From BOG-908 sp963751795 (lineage in GTDB: Bacteria > Pseudomonadota > Alphaproteobacteria > Acetobacterales > Acetobacteraceae): a stretch of DNA of 64,000 bases. The translations under genes were made by a program, and so were the position numbers. The stretch lies in contig CAVVVI010000004.1 of the NCBI GenBank assembly GCA_963751795.1, positions 248,001 to 312,000 of the forward strand. Direction: 5' to 3'. This document shows positions 42,938-52,135 of this stretch, one piece after another (position 1 is the first letter of the stretch; each line of letters opens with the position of its first letter). Below the pieces are notes generated by a model. That model had not been told where the DNA came from and ran no database searches. It saw only the letters and a program-made list of their open reading frames with translations.

Positions 42938-43957
42938 TCAGCCGACGCGTTTGAGGATGGCGGCGGTGATCTCCGCGGTGGTTGCGGTGCCGCCGAGATC
43001 GCGCGTGCGCACGCCGTCGGCCACGACGGCCTGGCGGATGGCGGCGCGCAGCGTGTCGGCCAGCGGCTTGTGGCCGGCATGATCGAGCATGAGGCCGGCG
43101 GCGAGCATGAGGGCCACGGGATTGGCGACGCCGCGGCCGGCGATGTCGGGGGCCGAGCCGTGGACGGCTTCGAAGATGGCGGCGTTGGCGCCGATATTGG
43201 CGCCGGGTGCCAGGCCCAGCCCGCCGATCAGGCCGGCGATGAGATCGGAGAGGATGTCACCGAACAGGTTGGTGGTGACGATGACGTCGAACTGCCAGGG
43301 ATTGAGGACGAGCTGCATGGCGCAGGCATCCACGATGCGGTCGTCCATGGCGACGCGGCCTTCGTATTCCGGCGCGATCTCGCGGCCGACATCGAGGAAG
43401 ATGCCGGTGAGCGCCTTCAGGATATTGGCCTTGTGGACGATGGTGACGCGCTTGCGGCCGTTGGCGACGGCGTATTCGAAGGCGTGGCGGATGATGCGGC
43501 GGCAGCCGGCGCGGGTGTTGAAGCCGGCGGAGAAGGCGACCGCGCGCTGGTCGTTGCCGACCGGCATGTAGTGTTCGAAGGCGGCGTAGAAGCCATCGAG
43601 GTTTTCGCGCACGAGCGTGATGTCGATATCGTCGTAGCGGCCGCCGGGGATGAGCGTGGTGGCCGGGCGCATGTTGGCGAACAGCTCGAATTCGCGGCGC
43701 AGCTCCACGTTGACGGATTTGAAGCCGCCGCCGACCGGCGTGGTGAGCGGGCCTTTCAGCGCCAGCTTGGTGGTGCGGATGCTCTCCAGCGTGCTGGGCG
43801 GCAGCGGGTCGCCGTGACTGGCGATGGCGGCCAGGCCGGCGGGCGCCGTCTCCCACGCGAAGGGGGCGCCCAGCGCGTCGAGCACAGTGGTGACGCTGGC
43901 GACGATTTCGGGGCCGATGCCGTCGCCGGGGATGAGGGTGGCTGGGATCTGGGTCAT
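42938..43957 (-). CDS. NAD-type isocitrate / isopropylmalate dehydrogenase family protein
   Basis: A 339-residue metal-dependent beta-decarboxylating dehydrogenase. IPGDGIGPEI is the start; FELFANMRPA carries the substrate Arg; VRENLDGFYAAFEHY replaces the usual VRENxxGxYxG; TTNLFGDILSDL and VHGSAPDIAG bind metal and NAD. GGGFKSVNVELRREF is closer to NAD-dependent isocitrate dehydrogenase than to LeuB, and leuC/leuD are not adjacent, so NAD-isocitrate dehydrogenase is the better guess. ATG 43957 is preferred to a TTG two codons upstream. Confidence 0.85.
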   Translation of the reverse strand: MTQIPATLIPGDGIGPEIVASVTTVLDALGAPFAWETAPAGLAAIASHGDPLPPSTLESIRTTKLALKGPLTTPVGGGFKSVNVELRREFELFANMRPATTLIPGGRYDDIDITLVRENLDGFYAAFEHYMPVGNDQRAVAFSAGFNTRAGCRRIIRHAFEYAVANGRKRVTIVHKANILKALTGIFLDVGREIAPEYEGRVAMDDRIVDACAMQLVLNPWQFDVIVTTNLFGDILSDLIAGLIGGLGLAPGANIGANAAIFEAVHGSAPDIAGRGVANPVALMLAAGLMLDHAGHKPLADTLRAAIRQAVVADGVRTRDLGGTATTAEITAAILKRVG

Positions 43958-43998
43958 GGGCAAGGCTTAGAGCACGAGGCGGGCTTTGGAAAACCGGG

Positions 43999-44034
43999 CC
44001 GCCGCCGCTGTCGCTTGGGCGCGAGCGGCGGCGG
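43999..44034 (-). terminator. Perfect 11-bp hairpin ending the tad locus
   Basis: CCGCCGCCGCT at 43999-44009 pairs perfectly with AGCGGCGGCGG at 44024-44034, loop of 14 bases, 18 bases past the tadD stop. GC-rich stem without a T run. It likely separates the tad transcript from the dehydrogenase gene. Confidence 0.5.
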
Positions 44035-44051
44035 CGGCGCGTTTGGGCGGG

Positions 44052-44834
44052 TTACTTGCTGACGACGCTGGCGGGGCGGAGCTGGGCCATGCCGGTGATC
44101 GCCGATTGGGCTTCGGCCGGCGAGAGCTCGGCGCCCAGCGTGCCGGCGGCTTCGCGGTCGTGGCCGGCCATCACCTGGGCCAGCGCGAAATCGACGCGGA
44201 CGCGGGGTGTGGCGGTGCTGCTGGCGGCGACGTCGCGCATCATCTGCTCGGCGCGGTCGGCCTGGCCGCTGAGCGCCAGCGAGAGCGCGTAGTTGACGCG
44301 GGTGGAAATGCGGCCCGGGTCGATCGCCAGCGCGCTGCGGTAGACGGCCTGTGCTTCGGCGTGGCGTTCCTGCAGATCGAGCACGTAGCCGAGATCGTTG
44401 AGCACCAGCGGGCTGCGCGGATAGTCGGCGGCCACGGCGCGGAACATGCTTTCGGCGGCGGCGATGTTGTCGCGCACGGCGAGTTTGCCCAAGCCGAGGC
44501 GGGCGTGCTGATCGTGCGGGTTGAGTGCCAAGGCGTGGCGGTAGCTGGCGTCGGCGGCCAGGCGGTCGCCCAGCACGGCCTGGGCGTCGCCGGCCTGGGT
44601 GAGGGCGGCCGTGTTGTTGGGCTGCGAGGCGAGCACGCCGCGGGCGATGGCGAGCGAGGTGCCGGCCTCACCCTCGTTGAGTGCGTCGCGCGCGGCCTGG
44701 ATGCTGGGGCCGCTGCTGGCGATCTGGCCTTGCGGCGTGTGCTGGCAGGCGGCGAGCAGGGCCAGCAGCGGGAGGGTGGCCGCCATGCGCAGGCGCGGCA
44801 GGTGGCAGGCGCGGTGTGCTGAGGATTTTGACAT
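44052..44834 (-). CDS. tadD: TPR lipoprotein TadD
   Basis: A 260-residue outer-membrane-type lipoprotein with tetratricopeptide repeats. The lipobox LLALLAAC gives a lipidated Cys near residue 30. Repeats follow from about residue 50 (AGDAQAVLGDRLAADASYRHALALNP; ARLGLGKLAVRDNIAAAESMF; LNDLGYVLDLQERHAEAQAVY), a layout used to help assemble the secretin. It is the last gene of the leftward tad series, 11 bases after tadC. Confidence 0.85.
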   Translation of the reverse strand: MSKSSAHRACHLPRLRMAATLPLLALLAACQHTPQGQIASSGPSIQAARDALNEGEAGTSLAIARGVLASQPNNTAALTQAGDAQAVLGDRLAADASYRHALALNPHDQHARLGLGKLAVRDNIAAAESMFRAVAADYPRSPLVLNDLGYVLDLQERHAEAQAVYRSALAIDPGRISTRVNYALSLALSGQADRAEQMMRDVAASSTATPRVRVDFALAQVMAGHDREAAGTLGAELSPAEAQSAITGMAQLRPASVVSK

Positions 44835-44845
44835 TTTGAAATACC

Positions 44846-45787
44846 TTAGTGGCCGCCGAGGGTCTTGCTGATCTGCAGGCCTGCCGGCCCGCCGACGATG
44901 ATGAAGACGCAGGGCAGGATGAAAACGATCATGGGCAGCGTGAGGAAGACCGGCAGGCGGGCGGCTTTCTCCTCGAACCGGGTGAGGTTGTCGGTGCGCA
45001 TTTCGGCGGCGAGCACGCGCAGCGCCTGGCTGAGCGGGGTGCCGAACTGCATGGTCTGGATCAGCGTGCCGGCGAGGCGGCGCATCGATTCCAGTCCGGT
45101 GCGGTCGCCCAGCGAGAGCAGGGCGGTACGCCGGTCGGTGCCGATGCGCATCTCGCTCGAGCAGATGGCCAGTTCGGTGGCGACGGCCGGGTTGGCGAAG
45201 ATGAATTCCTGCGCCACGCGGTCGATCGCGGTTTCCAGCCCCAGGCCGGCCTGGGCGCAGATGACCATCATGTCGAGCGCATCGGGCAGGCCGCGTTCGA
45301 CTTTTTTCAGATGCGCGCCCCGCATCTGCTTGATGAAGAAATCGGGTGCGAGCATGCCGACCGCGAAGGCGGCGCCGAGGATGGCGTAGAAGGTGGTGGT
45401 GCCGAAGCCATGGCCGTTGATGAGCAGGTAGGCCATCGTGGGCAGGCCGAACATCAGCAGGATCTTGCTGCCGAAGAACAGGCCGAAGACGCGGCTGCCG
45501 CGCAGGCCGGCTTGCGCGATGGTCTGTTCGAGCTGGGCGCGGGTGGTGTCCGACAGGATGCCGCTTTTTGCGGCGGCGGCGCCGAACTTGGCGATTAGAT
45601 CGAGGAACTTCGTGCCTTCGCGGCGGCCTTCGAGCGGCAGGCCGGCCGAATCCAGCGAGGTGACGCGCGAGAGGCGGGCGCGTACGCGTTCCTGCTGGTC
45701 GATGGTGCGGAGCAGGGCGTAGGAGCCGCCGACGAAGGCCAGCGCCATGGCGCCGAGCACGGGAGCGGGCAGCGGCAGGTTCATCAT
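44846..45787 (-). CDS. tadC: Tad pilus inner-membrane platform protein TadC
   Basis: A 313-residue type II secretion F-domain protein. LPDALDMMVICAQAGLGLETAI and FGTPLSQALRVLAAEMRTDN are the T2SF core; membrane segments lie at the start and at the end (LPVFLTLPMIVFILPCVFIIV). ATG 45787 has GGAGA upstream. With TadB it forms the platform that the TadA ATPase turns. Confidence 0.93.
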   Translation of the reverse strand: MMNLPLPAPVLGAMALAFVGGSYALLRTIDQQERVRARLSRVTSLDSAGLPLEGRREGTKFLDLIAKFGAAAAKSGILSDTTRAQLEQTIAQAGLRGSRVFGLFFGSKILLMFGLPTMAYLLINGHGFGTTTFYAILGAAFAVGMLAPDFFIKQMRGAHLKKVERGLPDALDMMVICAQAGLGLETAIDRVAQEFIFANPAVATELAICSSEMRIGTDRRTALLSLGDRTGLESMRRLAGTLIQTMQFGTPLSQALRVLAAEMRTDNLTRFEEKAARLPVFLTLPMIVFILPCVFIIVGGPAGLQISKTLGGH

Positions 45788-45827
45788 GCCAAATCTCCGG
45801 GGTGAGCTGAAATGCGGGCGGGCGGCA

Positions 45828-46796
45828 TCAGGAGAGGCTGCGCTTGACGATCTGCTGCATGCAGGCGAGCCCGGTGAACAGCATGCCGACCGCGATGGCG
45901 AGCAGCTTGTTGCCGCCATCGGTGGTGAACAGGATGTCGATGTAATCCGGGTTGGAGACCCACAGCATGACGCCGCTGACGACGGGCAGCACGGTGAGCA
46001 CGTAGATGCTGGTTTTCGCCTCCGAGGCCAGCGCGTTGCCGCGCTTGCGGGCGGCTTCGCGCTTGCGAATGGTGTCGGCCAGCGTGTCGAGCGTTTCGGT
46101 CAGCCCGCCGCCGGTCTGGCTCTGCAGCGCCAGCGCGGTGGCGAAGAAGCGGTATTCCGGCAGGTCGTTGCGCTCGGCCATTTCGACGAGGGCGATTTCG
46201 AGGTCCACGCCGATCGCCACCGCATCGGCAGCGCGGCTGAATTCCTCGCGCGTGGGGATCAGGCCTTCGCGGGCGACGACCTTGATGGCTTCGCCCAGCG
46301 GCACGCCGACGCGGACGGAGCGGGCGACCATGGAGAGCGCATCGGGGAACTGGCTGAGCAGCTCACGCGAGATTTTGCCGGTGCAGTGGCCGAGGAACAG
46401 GCGGGTGAGCAGCAGATCGAGCGCCGGAACGCCGGCCCAGCCGAGCGTGCCCAGCACCTTGGTGGCCAGCAGGCCGCCCACGGTGGCCGGGCCCAGCATG
46501 ACGAGCAGCACGCCCCACCAGGTCATCGGATATTGCGAGCGGCGGTCTTCGCGCCAGTTCACCAGGCGGTGGATCTGGGCCAGCAGGGTTGCGGGCTTTT
46601 CGGCCTGGCGGGCCGAGAGGATGAGCGCCGGGCCGGCCGAGAGCTTGGGCTTGAGATAGCCGCCGATCGTGGCCTGGCGGCGGGCGGCCCAGGCGGCCTC
46701 GCGCTTCTGTTCGGCGAGCATCCACAGGCCGGCGGCGATGAGGCCCATGAGGCAGACGAGGGCGCCTGCCATGACGAAGGCGAGGTGCGTGTTCAC
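45828..46796 (-). CDS. tadB: Tad pilus inner-membrane platform protein TadB
   Basis: A 322-residue type II secretion F-domain protein. FPDALSMVARSVRVGVPLGEAI and LALQSQTGGGLTETLDTLA are the core; one N-terminal and two C-terminal membrane segments. Its start overlaps the tadA stop by four bases (ATGA). Confidence 0.93.
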   Translation of the reverse strand: MNTHLAFVMAGALVCLMGLIAAGLWMLAEQKREAAWAARRQATIGGYLKPKLSAGPALILSARQAEKPATLLAQIHRLVNWREDRRSQYPMTWWGVLLVMLGPATVGGLLATKVLGTLGWAGVPALDLLLTRLFLGHCTGKISRELLSQFPDALSMVARSVRVGVPLGEAIKVVAREGLIPTREEFSRAADAVAIGVDLEIALVEMAERNDLPEYRFFATALALQSQTGGGLTETLDTLADTIRKREAARKRGNALASEAKTSIYVLTVLPVVSGVMLWVSNPDYIDILFTTDGGNKLLAIAVGMLFTGLACMQQIVKRSLS

Positions 46797-48169
46797 CAGT
46801 TTGTCTCCTCCATGGCGGCCACCCAGGCGCGGTCCATCTGGAAGTACATCAGGCGTTCCCAGAAGCTCGGCCGGCCGCGGCCGACCTTGTAGGCGCCGAC
46901 CAGCTTGGTGCCGTCCGGCGTCTCGCCGGTGAATTCGAACTGGAAGATGTCGTTGAGCACGACGACGTCGCCTTCGAGGCCGACGATGTCGGTGACCTGG
47001 GTGATGCGGCGGCCGCCGTCGCGGTGGCGTTCGACCTGGACGATCATGTCCACGGCGCCGACGATCTGGGTTTTGATGGCTTTGCTGGGCAGGCCCATAT
47101 TGCCCATCTGCACCATGTTTTCGATACGCGTGAGGGCGTCGCGCGTGTTGTTGGCGTGGATGGTGCTCATCGAGCCGTCATGGCCGGTGTTCATCGCCTG
47201 CAGCATGTCGAAGGCTTCCGACGATCGCACCTCGCCGATGATGACGCGATCGGGGCGCATGCGGAGCGCGTTGCGGACGAGGTCGCGCTGGGTGATCTCG
47301 CCGCGGCCTTCCAGGCTGGGCGGGCGGGTTTCCATGCGCACGACGTGGGGCTGCTGGAGCTGCAGCTCGGCGGCGTCCTCGATGGTGATGACGCGTTCGG
47401 CCGGGTCGATCATCCGGCTCATCGCGTTCATCAGCGTGGTTTTGCCCGAGCCGGTGCCGCCGGAGATGATGATGTTGAGGCGCGCGCGGCCGGCGATTTC
47501 GAGGATGCGGGCGACCTGCGGGGTGCAGCTGCCGTGGGCGACCAGGCGCGCGAAATCCATCTTGCGCTTGGTGAACTTACGGATCGAGACGTAGGGGCCA
47601 TCGAGCGCGAGCGGCGGGAAGACGATGTTGACGCGGCTGCCGTCCATGAGGCGGGCATCGACCAGCGGCGAGCTTTCGTCGATGCGGCGGCCGATGGCGG
47701 CGGCGATGCGCTGGCAGATGTTGGCCACGTGGCCGGCATCGCGGAAGCGCACGTTGGAGAGGGTGACGCGGCCGGCTTTTTCGATGAACACCCGGTCCGG
47801 GCCGTTGACCATGATGTCGGCGATGCTGTCGTCGTCAAGCAGCGGCTGCAGCGGGCCCAGGCCCAGCATGTCGTTGACCAGCTCGGCGGCGAGCTGGCGC
47901 TGTTCGCGGGCGTTGAGCTGGATGCGGCGTTCGGTGGCGATGTCGCCCACCAGCTTTTCGATTTCCGGCGCCAGGCGGTCCTGCGGCAGGGCGGCGGCGG
48001 CGGCGGGGTCGAGCTGGGAGAGGGCCAGGGTGCGCAGTTCGGCGAGCTGGTCCGAGGTGGACTGGCTCTGCATGACGGCCGGCACCGGCGCCTTGGGCGG
48101 CGGCGGGGGTGGCGGCATGCCGCCCGGCTCCTCCGTGCGGCGGCGGCCGAACATGGGGGTCGCGTTCAT
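46793..48169 (-). CDS. tadA: Tad pilus assembly ATPase TadA/CpaF
   Basis: A 458-residue hexameric secretion ATPase that drives Flp pilus assembly and, in some species, retraction. The P-loop is SGGTGSGKTTLMNAM; VITIEDAAELQL is the Walker B/Asp box region and MRPDRVIIGEVRSSEAFDML and GHDGSMSTIHAN are the arginine- and His-box regions. The N-terminus has a Pro run (PPPPPPKAPVP) as in other CpaF proteins. Overlaps cpaE and tadB by four bases each. Confidence 0.96.
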   Translation of the reverse strand: MNATPMFGRRRTEEPGGMPPPPPPPKAPVPAVMQSQSTSDQLAELRTLALSQLDPAAAAALPQDRLAPEIEKLVGDIATERRIQLNAREQRQLAAELVNDMLGLGPLQPLLDDDSIADIMVNGPDRVFIEKAGRVTLSNVRFRDAGHVANICQRIAAAIGRRIDESSPLVDARLMDGSRVNIVFPPLALDGPYVSIRKFTKRKMDFARLVAHGSCTPQVARILEIAGRARLNIIISGGTGSGKTTLMNAMSRMIDPAERVITIEDAAELQLQQPHVVRMETRPPSLEGRGEITQRDLVRNALRMRPDRVIIGEVRSSEAFDMLQAMNTGHDGSMSTIHANNTRDALTRIENMVQMGNMGLPSKAIKTQIVGAVDMIVQVERHRDGGRRITQVTDIVGLEGDVVVLNDIFQFEFTGETPDGTKLVGAYKVGRGRPSFWERLMYFQMDRAWVAAMEETNW

Positions 48170-49425
48170 TCGCCGCGCCCGGTCAGCTTGTCGATGAAGC
48201 GGCTGAAGCCGCTGGGCCCGGCCGTTTCGGGTTTGACCACCAGGCCGCCCTCGGCGACGAAGGCCACCTCGCGCGCCAGCGCCAGCATGCCGTTGCGGAA
48301 GCCGCCGCTGACGGTGCAGGCCGGGGTGCCCATGGTGGCCGCCTGGCCGACCTGGCGCGGCTGGTAGGGGATTGCCACGTCGATCGGCATTTCCAGCGCC
48401 TCCTCGATCTGCGGCCGGGTGAGGCCGCCGGGCTGGCCCAGGCGGTTCAGCACGATGACGGCGCGGCGCACCTGGTCGGGGCCGGTGGGCAGGGCGAGCA
48501 GGCGCAGCGTGTTGCGCATCGAGGCGAGCGTGGGATCCATCACCAGCACGCGCTGGTGGGCCAGCATCAGCAGCTCGCGATAGACGGGCACCGGCGCCGA
48601 TGGGACATCGGCCACGACGAAATTGTAGCGGCGGCGGAGGGCGGCCAGCAGCGCGCGGCCGGCCCCTTCGGCGATCTCGGCGGCTTCCGTCACCTTCTCG
48701 TCGCCGGCGAGCACCGAGAGGCGTTCGGTGACGGGCTGGGCGGCGCGTTCGACGAAAAGCTCGTCGATACGCGAGGGGGTTTCGAGCGCCAGACGGAGGC
48801 CGGTGCCGGTGCGGCCGCCCAGCATCATGGCGGCGTTGCCGGTGTAGATATCGGGGTCGAACAGCAGCGTGTGGCGCTTGAGTTCCTCGCCGAGATACCA
48901 GGCGAGGTTGGCGGCGATGGTGGTGGTGCCGACGCCGCCGCAGGCGCCGCTGACGGCCACGATGCGGCCGCCTTGCAGCGCGCCGCTGGTGACCGGGCGT
49001 TGCAGGCAGGCCGGCCCGAACATGCGGGCGACCATCTCTTTGGCGAGCGGCTTGTAGAGGTATTCGGCCACACCGAGGTCGCGGGTGAGCGAGCGGTAGA
49101 AGTTCATGTCGGCGCGGTCGCCGATGACCAGCACGCGGGTGTTGGGCTCGACCACTTCGGAGAGGTCGTGCAGGGCGGCCAGCGGCGCGTCCTCGCCGGT
49201 GATATCGACCACCAGGACTTCCGGGCTGGGCATCTTGCGCAGCAGGGCGGTGGCCTGGCGGATCGAATTGCGCTTGATGAGCATGGAGGGGACCAGCTCG
49301 GACATGCCCTCGCGCAACGCCATCTCGCTATCGGCATCGGTGACGAAGCCCATGACGGCGGCGCGGTCGGCGGCCGGTTTCTGGCCGGATTCGGCGGCCG
49401 ATTGGGCGAGGGTTTGCTGGGCCAT
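48166..49425 (-). CDS. cpaE: Pilus polar-localisation ATPase CpaE/TadZ
   Basis: A 419-residue MinD/ParA-like protein that places the Tad machine at a pole. The N-terminal 140 residues are a receiver-like domain (VLVVDITGEDAPLAAL); the P-loop is the deviant SGACGGVGTTTIAAN; VADVPSAPV is the second nucleotide motif. The first Lys of the deviant Walker motif is absent, as is usual in TadZ proteins, so ATP turnover is uncertain. Four-base overlap with tadA. Confidence 0.92.
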   Translation of the reverse strand: MAQQTLAQSAAESGQKPAADRAAVMGFVTDADSEMALREGMSELVPSMLIKRNSIRQATALLRKMPSPEVLVVDITGEDAPLAALHDLSEVVEPNTRVLVIGDRADMNFYRSLTRDLGVAEYLYKPLAKEMVARMFGPACLQRPVTSGALQGGRIVAVSGACGGVGTTTIAANLAWYLGEELKRHTLLFDPDIYTGNAAMMLGGRTGTGLRLALETPSRIDELFVERAAQPVTERLSVLAGDEKVTEAAEIAEGAGRALLAALRRRYNFVVADVPSAPVPVYRELLMLAHQRVLVMDPTLASMRNTLRLLALPTGPDQVRRAVIVLNRLGQPGGLTRPQIEEALEMPIDVAIPYQPRQVGQAATMGTPACTVSGGFRNGMLALAREVAFVAEGGLVVKPETAGPSGFSRFIDKLTGRGE

Positions 49426-49427
49426 GG

Positions 49428-49760
49428 CTACGGCGTCCCGCTGCCGCCGCCGGCACCGCCGCCGCCGTTCTCGCCCGATACGCCGGCTGCGATGGTGGAG
49501 ATGTCGGAGGCGGGCAGCTTCTTGACCTTGTCCTGCCGCAGGCGGTCCACGGCGGCCGCCGCGAGCTGGCCGTCGGCCGTGGTGCGGCCGGTGCCGCGCA
49601 CCAGATCGGCCGGGTTGGCGACCTGGAGCGCGAGGTTGGCGCGGTTGGCGTGCAGCGGCTGGTAGAGCCCCTCACGCGAGATGGGATCGTATTGCGGGCC
49701 GCAGGCGGCCAGCGCCAGCAGCGCGCCGAGAGTGGCCGTGGTGGTGAAGGGGGTGCGCAT
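49428..49760 (-). CDS. Small CpaD-like pilus lipoprotein
   Basis: A 110-residue lipoprotein with lipobox LLALAACG and a Gly-rich end. YDPISREGLYQPLHANRANLALQVANPADLVRG resembles the first part of CpaD, and its position between cpaC and cpaE is that of cpaD. It is about half the usual length of about 220 residues, so the second half of the CpaD domain is missing. ATG 49760 has AGGAGG. Two bases separate it from cpaE. Confidence 0.78.
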   Translation of the reverse strand: MRTPFTTTATLGALLALAACGPQYDPISREGLYQPLHANRANLALQVANPADLVRGTGRTTADGQLAAAAVDRLRQDKVKKLPASDISTIAAGVSGENGGGGAGGGSGTP

Positions 49761-49771
49761 GATCGGGCCTC

Positions 49772-51253
49772 CTACTCGACGATGAAGCCGGCATCGGCCG
49801 GAATGTGGCCGGCAGCCTGCCAGGTGCCGCGCCCGAGCTGGCGCAGTTCGAGGATGCGCTCGAAATCGTTGGGCGCATGGTAGCCGTCGGTGGGCAGATG
49901 CAGCGCGCTGGGGTCGCTGATCGGGCGCACGATGTAGGGCGTGACCACGATCACCAGCTCGCTTTCCTGGCGCTGGAAGCTGTCCGAGCGGAAGAGCGCG
50001 CCGAGCACCGGAATATCGCCCAGCCCGGGGGTGGCCTGGGTGACCTGCGTCGTCTGGTCCGACAGCAGGCCGGCGATGGCGAAGCTCTGGCCGCTGCCGA
50101 GTTCGACGGTGGTGTCCGCACGGCGCACGGTGAGGGCCGGGATGCTGATCGAGACGTTGGAGTTCAGCACCGAGGTGACGCCGTTGGCCTTGTCGAGCTG
50201 GCTGACTTCGGGGCGCACGTGCAGGCTGATGCGATCGGGGCCCACCACGGTGGGCACGAAGGCCAGGCTGATGCCGTACTGCTTGAACTCCACCGAGATG
50301 GTGTTGTTGTTGGTGGCGACCGGGATCGGGAACTCGCCGCCGACGAGGAAGCTGGCGGGCTGGCCGCTCATGGTGGTGAGGTTCGGCTCGGCCAGCACGT
50401 GGACCAGCTGGTCCTGGCTGAGCGCGTCGATGATGGTTTCGAGGTTGTAGCCGCCGCCCTGGCCGTAGCGGCCGAACAGGCTTTTTGCCTCGGTGGGGTT
50501 GACGCCGGGGATCGGCGAGATGGCGTTCTGGGTGATGACCGAGAAGGCGGCTTCCTTGCCCAGTGCCGCGGCGGCCTGCCAGTTGACGCCCAGGGCGCGG
50601 CTGACGGTGCGCGTCATCTCCGCGATGCGGACATGCAGGCCGACCTGGATGGTCTGGTTGACCGTCATGTGGTTGTCCACCTTGCCGTCGGCGGGCAGCG
50701 AGCCCTTGGCGGCGGTGACGGCGCGTTCGGCGTCGCCGGGGGTGGCGACGCGGCCGGTGAGGCTGACGCCGGTTTCGGTGCCGCGCGTGTTGACCGCGCT
50801 GCCGGCGTGGGCAATGGCGCCGCGGACCTGGCGGGCATCGAAGCCGGAGGGCACGACGGATACCTGATATTGCGCGATCGGGTCGCCGGCGGCGTTGAGT
50901 GCGGCCACCGTGGTGGTGCCGGGCGCCACGCCGAAGACGAACAGGCTGTTGGCGCTGGCCGGCCGGACTTCGGCCACCTTGGGATCGGCGGTGAACACGT
51001 TGGTGGCGCTGGCGTGCAGGTGCATCACCTGGCCGCTGCCGGCCGACAGCGTGATGCTGGCGCGCACCGGGGCGATGGGCGCCGTGTTCTGCGGCACGGC
51101 CAGGCCGGGCTGGATGCCCTGCTGCGTGGCGCCGATGGCGGCATCCTGGGCGAAGGCGGCCGGCGCCAGGGCGCCGGGGGCGACGAGGGCGGTGGCGGTC
51201 AGCAGCGCGCCCCAGAGGGGCAGGCGGCGACGCGAGCGGGGTGCGGTCGGCAT
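49772..51253 (-). CDS. cpaC: Tad pilus outer-membrane secretin CpaC/RcpA
   Basis: A 493-residue secretin that forms the outer-membrane pore. Signal peptide to about residue 35; a pilus-motor N-terminal domain (SAGSGQVMHLHASATNVFTADPK); a BON-type stretch (LTGRVATPGDAERAV); then the secretin domain with LAEPNLTTMSGQPASFLVGGEFPIPV and VPTVVGPDRISLHVRPEVS. C-terminal beta-lip LSDQTTQVTQATPGLGDIPVLG is typical. Its start overlaps the cpaB stop by one base. Confidence 0.95.
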   Translation of the reverse strand: MPTAPRSRRRLPLWGALLTATALVAPGALAPAAFAQDAAIGATQQGIQPGLAVPQNTAPIAPVRASITLSAGSGQVMHLHASATNVFTADPKVAEVRPASANSLFVFGVAPGTTTVAALNAAGDPIAQYQVSVVPSGFDARQVRGAIAHAGSAVNTRGTETGVSLTGRVATPGDAERAVTAAKGSLPADGKVDNHMTVNQTIQVGLHVRIAEMTRTVSRALGVNWQAAAALGKEAAFSVITQNAISPIPGVNPTEAKSLFGRYGQGGGYNLETIIDALSQDQLVHVLAEPNLTTMSGQPASFLVGGEFPIPVATNNNTISVEFKQYGISLAFVPTVVGPDRISLHVRPEVSQLDKANGVTSVLNSNVSISIPALTVRRADTTVELGSGQSFAIAGLLSDQTTQVTQATPGLGDIPVLGALFRSDSFQRQESELVIVVTPYIVRPISDPSALHLPTDGYHAPNDFERILELRQLGRGTWQAAGHIPADAGFIVE

Positions 51254-52086
51254 TAGAAGTGGTATTCCTTGTCGGTTGGGCCTTCGTAGACGTGCATCGT
51301 GGGCGCAACCTGCAGCTCGGAGGGCCGGCGCATGTTGCCGATCGCGCTGGAGACGTCACGTGAGCAGGTCACCGCGTGGTCTTTCTGGTCCACCGGCATG
51401 CCGGCATCGACGGGGCGGACGGCCAGGCCGAGCTTGCCCAGGCGGGTGGCGACGGCGACCTTCTCGACATCCTCGGGCGAGACTTCGAGAGTGACGGTGC
51501 GCGATTGCTGCGAGGTGTCGGCGGCGTTCGACGTGCCGCCCTGGACCAGCTGCTGGTCGATGGCGATGACGCGGACATCCTTGAGCACCGTCTCACCGGA
51601 GAAGCGGCAGCCGATCGGCACGTTCACGTCCTGGATCTCCTGGGTGAGGATGAGGTCCACGTGATCGCCGGGCCAGATCAGGCCGGCGGTGCCGCTGACG
51701 GCGTCCACGCCCACCGAGGTGGCGCGCTTGCCGGGGGTGAGCACGGCGGCGAGGAAGCCGTGGTCGCCGGGGCGCATCACGTCGGACGGCAGCACGATCT
51801 GGTGGGGCAGCAGGGTCTGGCGGACCATGGCGCCGAACAGCTCGGAGCGGGCCTGCGGGGTGTCGCGCCGGGCGCCGGTCGGCACGTCGCCGTCCAGCAC
51901 CTCGCGGATCTCCAGATCATCGGGCTTGAGCAGCGTGCCGGCGCGCAGCGTGCCGGCGGCGGCCAGCACCTGCACGTGGCTGACCGGTGCGACCACGGGG
52001 GCCGGCGGGTGCAGGCCGACCCAGGCCACGAAGGAGAACACCAGCACGCCGGCGGCCATCAGGAGGAAGAGCATCGTTCTCAGCAT
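51253..52086 (-). CDS. cpaB: Tad pilus protein CpaB/RcpC
   Basis: A 277-residue inner-membrane-anchored periplasmic protein: one N-terminal membrane segment (MLFLLMAAGVLVFSFVAWVG), an SAF domain (LAAAGTLRAGTLLKPDDLEIRE) and the RcpC core (KRATSVGVDAVSGTAGLIWPGDHVDLIL). It is thought to gate or stabilise the secretin. Between cpaA (49-base gap) and cpaC. Confidence 0.92.
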   Translation of the reverse strand: MLRTMLFLLMAAGVLVFSFVAWVGLHPPAPVVAPVSHVQVLAAAGTLRAGTLLKPDDLEIREVLDGDVPTGARRDTPQARSELFGAMVRQTLLPHQIVLPSDVMRPGDHGFLAAVLTPGKRATSVGVDAVSGTAGLIWPGDHVDLILTQEIQDVNVPIGCRFSGETVLKDVRVIAIDQQLVQGGTSNAADTSQQSRTVTLEVSPEDVEKVAVATRLGKLGLAVRPVDAGMPVDQKDHAVTCSRDVSSAIGNMRRPSELQVAPTMHVYEGPTDKEYHF

Positions 52087-52135
52087 GATACGGCCTCAAA
52101 TTCAGGGGTCTGGATGATGGGCGTGCAGGCCATTC

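Noticed and set aside
42938..43957. leuB (3-isopropylmalate dehydrogenase)
   Set aside because: Same fold, but GGGFKSVNVELRREF and the absence of leuC/leuD favour an NAD-dependent isocitrate dehydrogenase type; left without a symbol.
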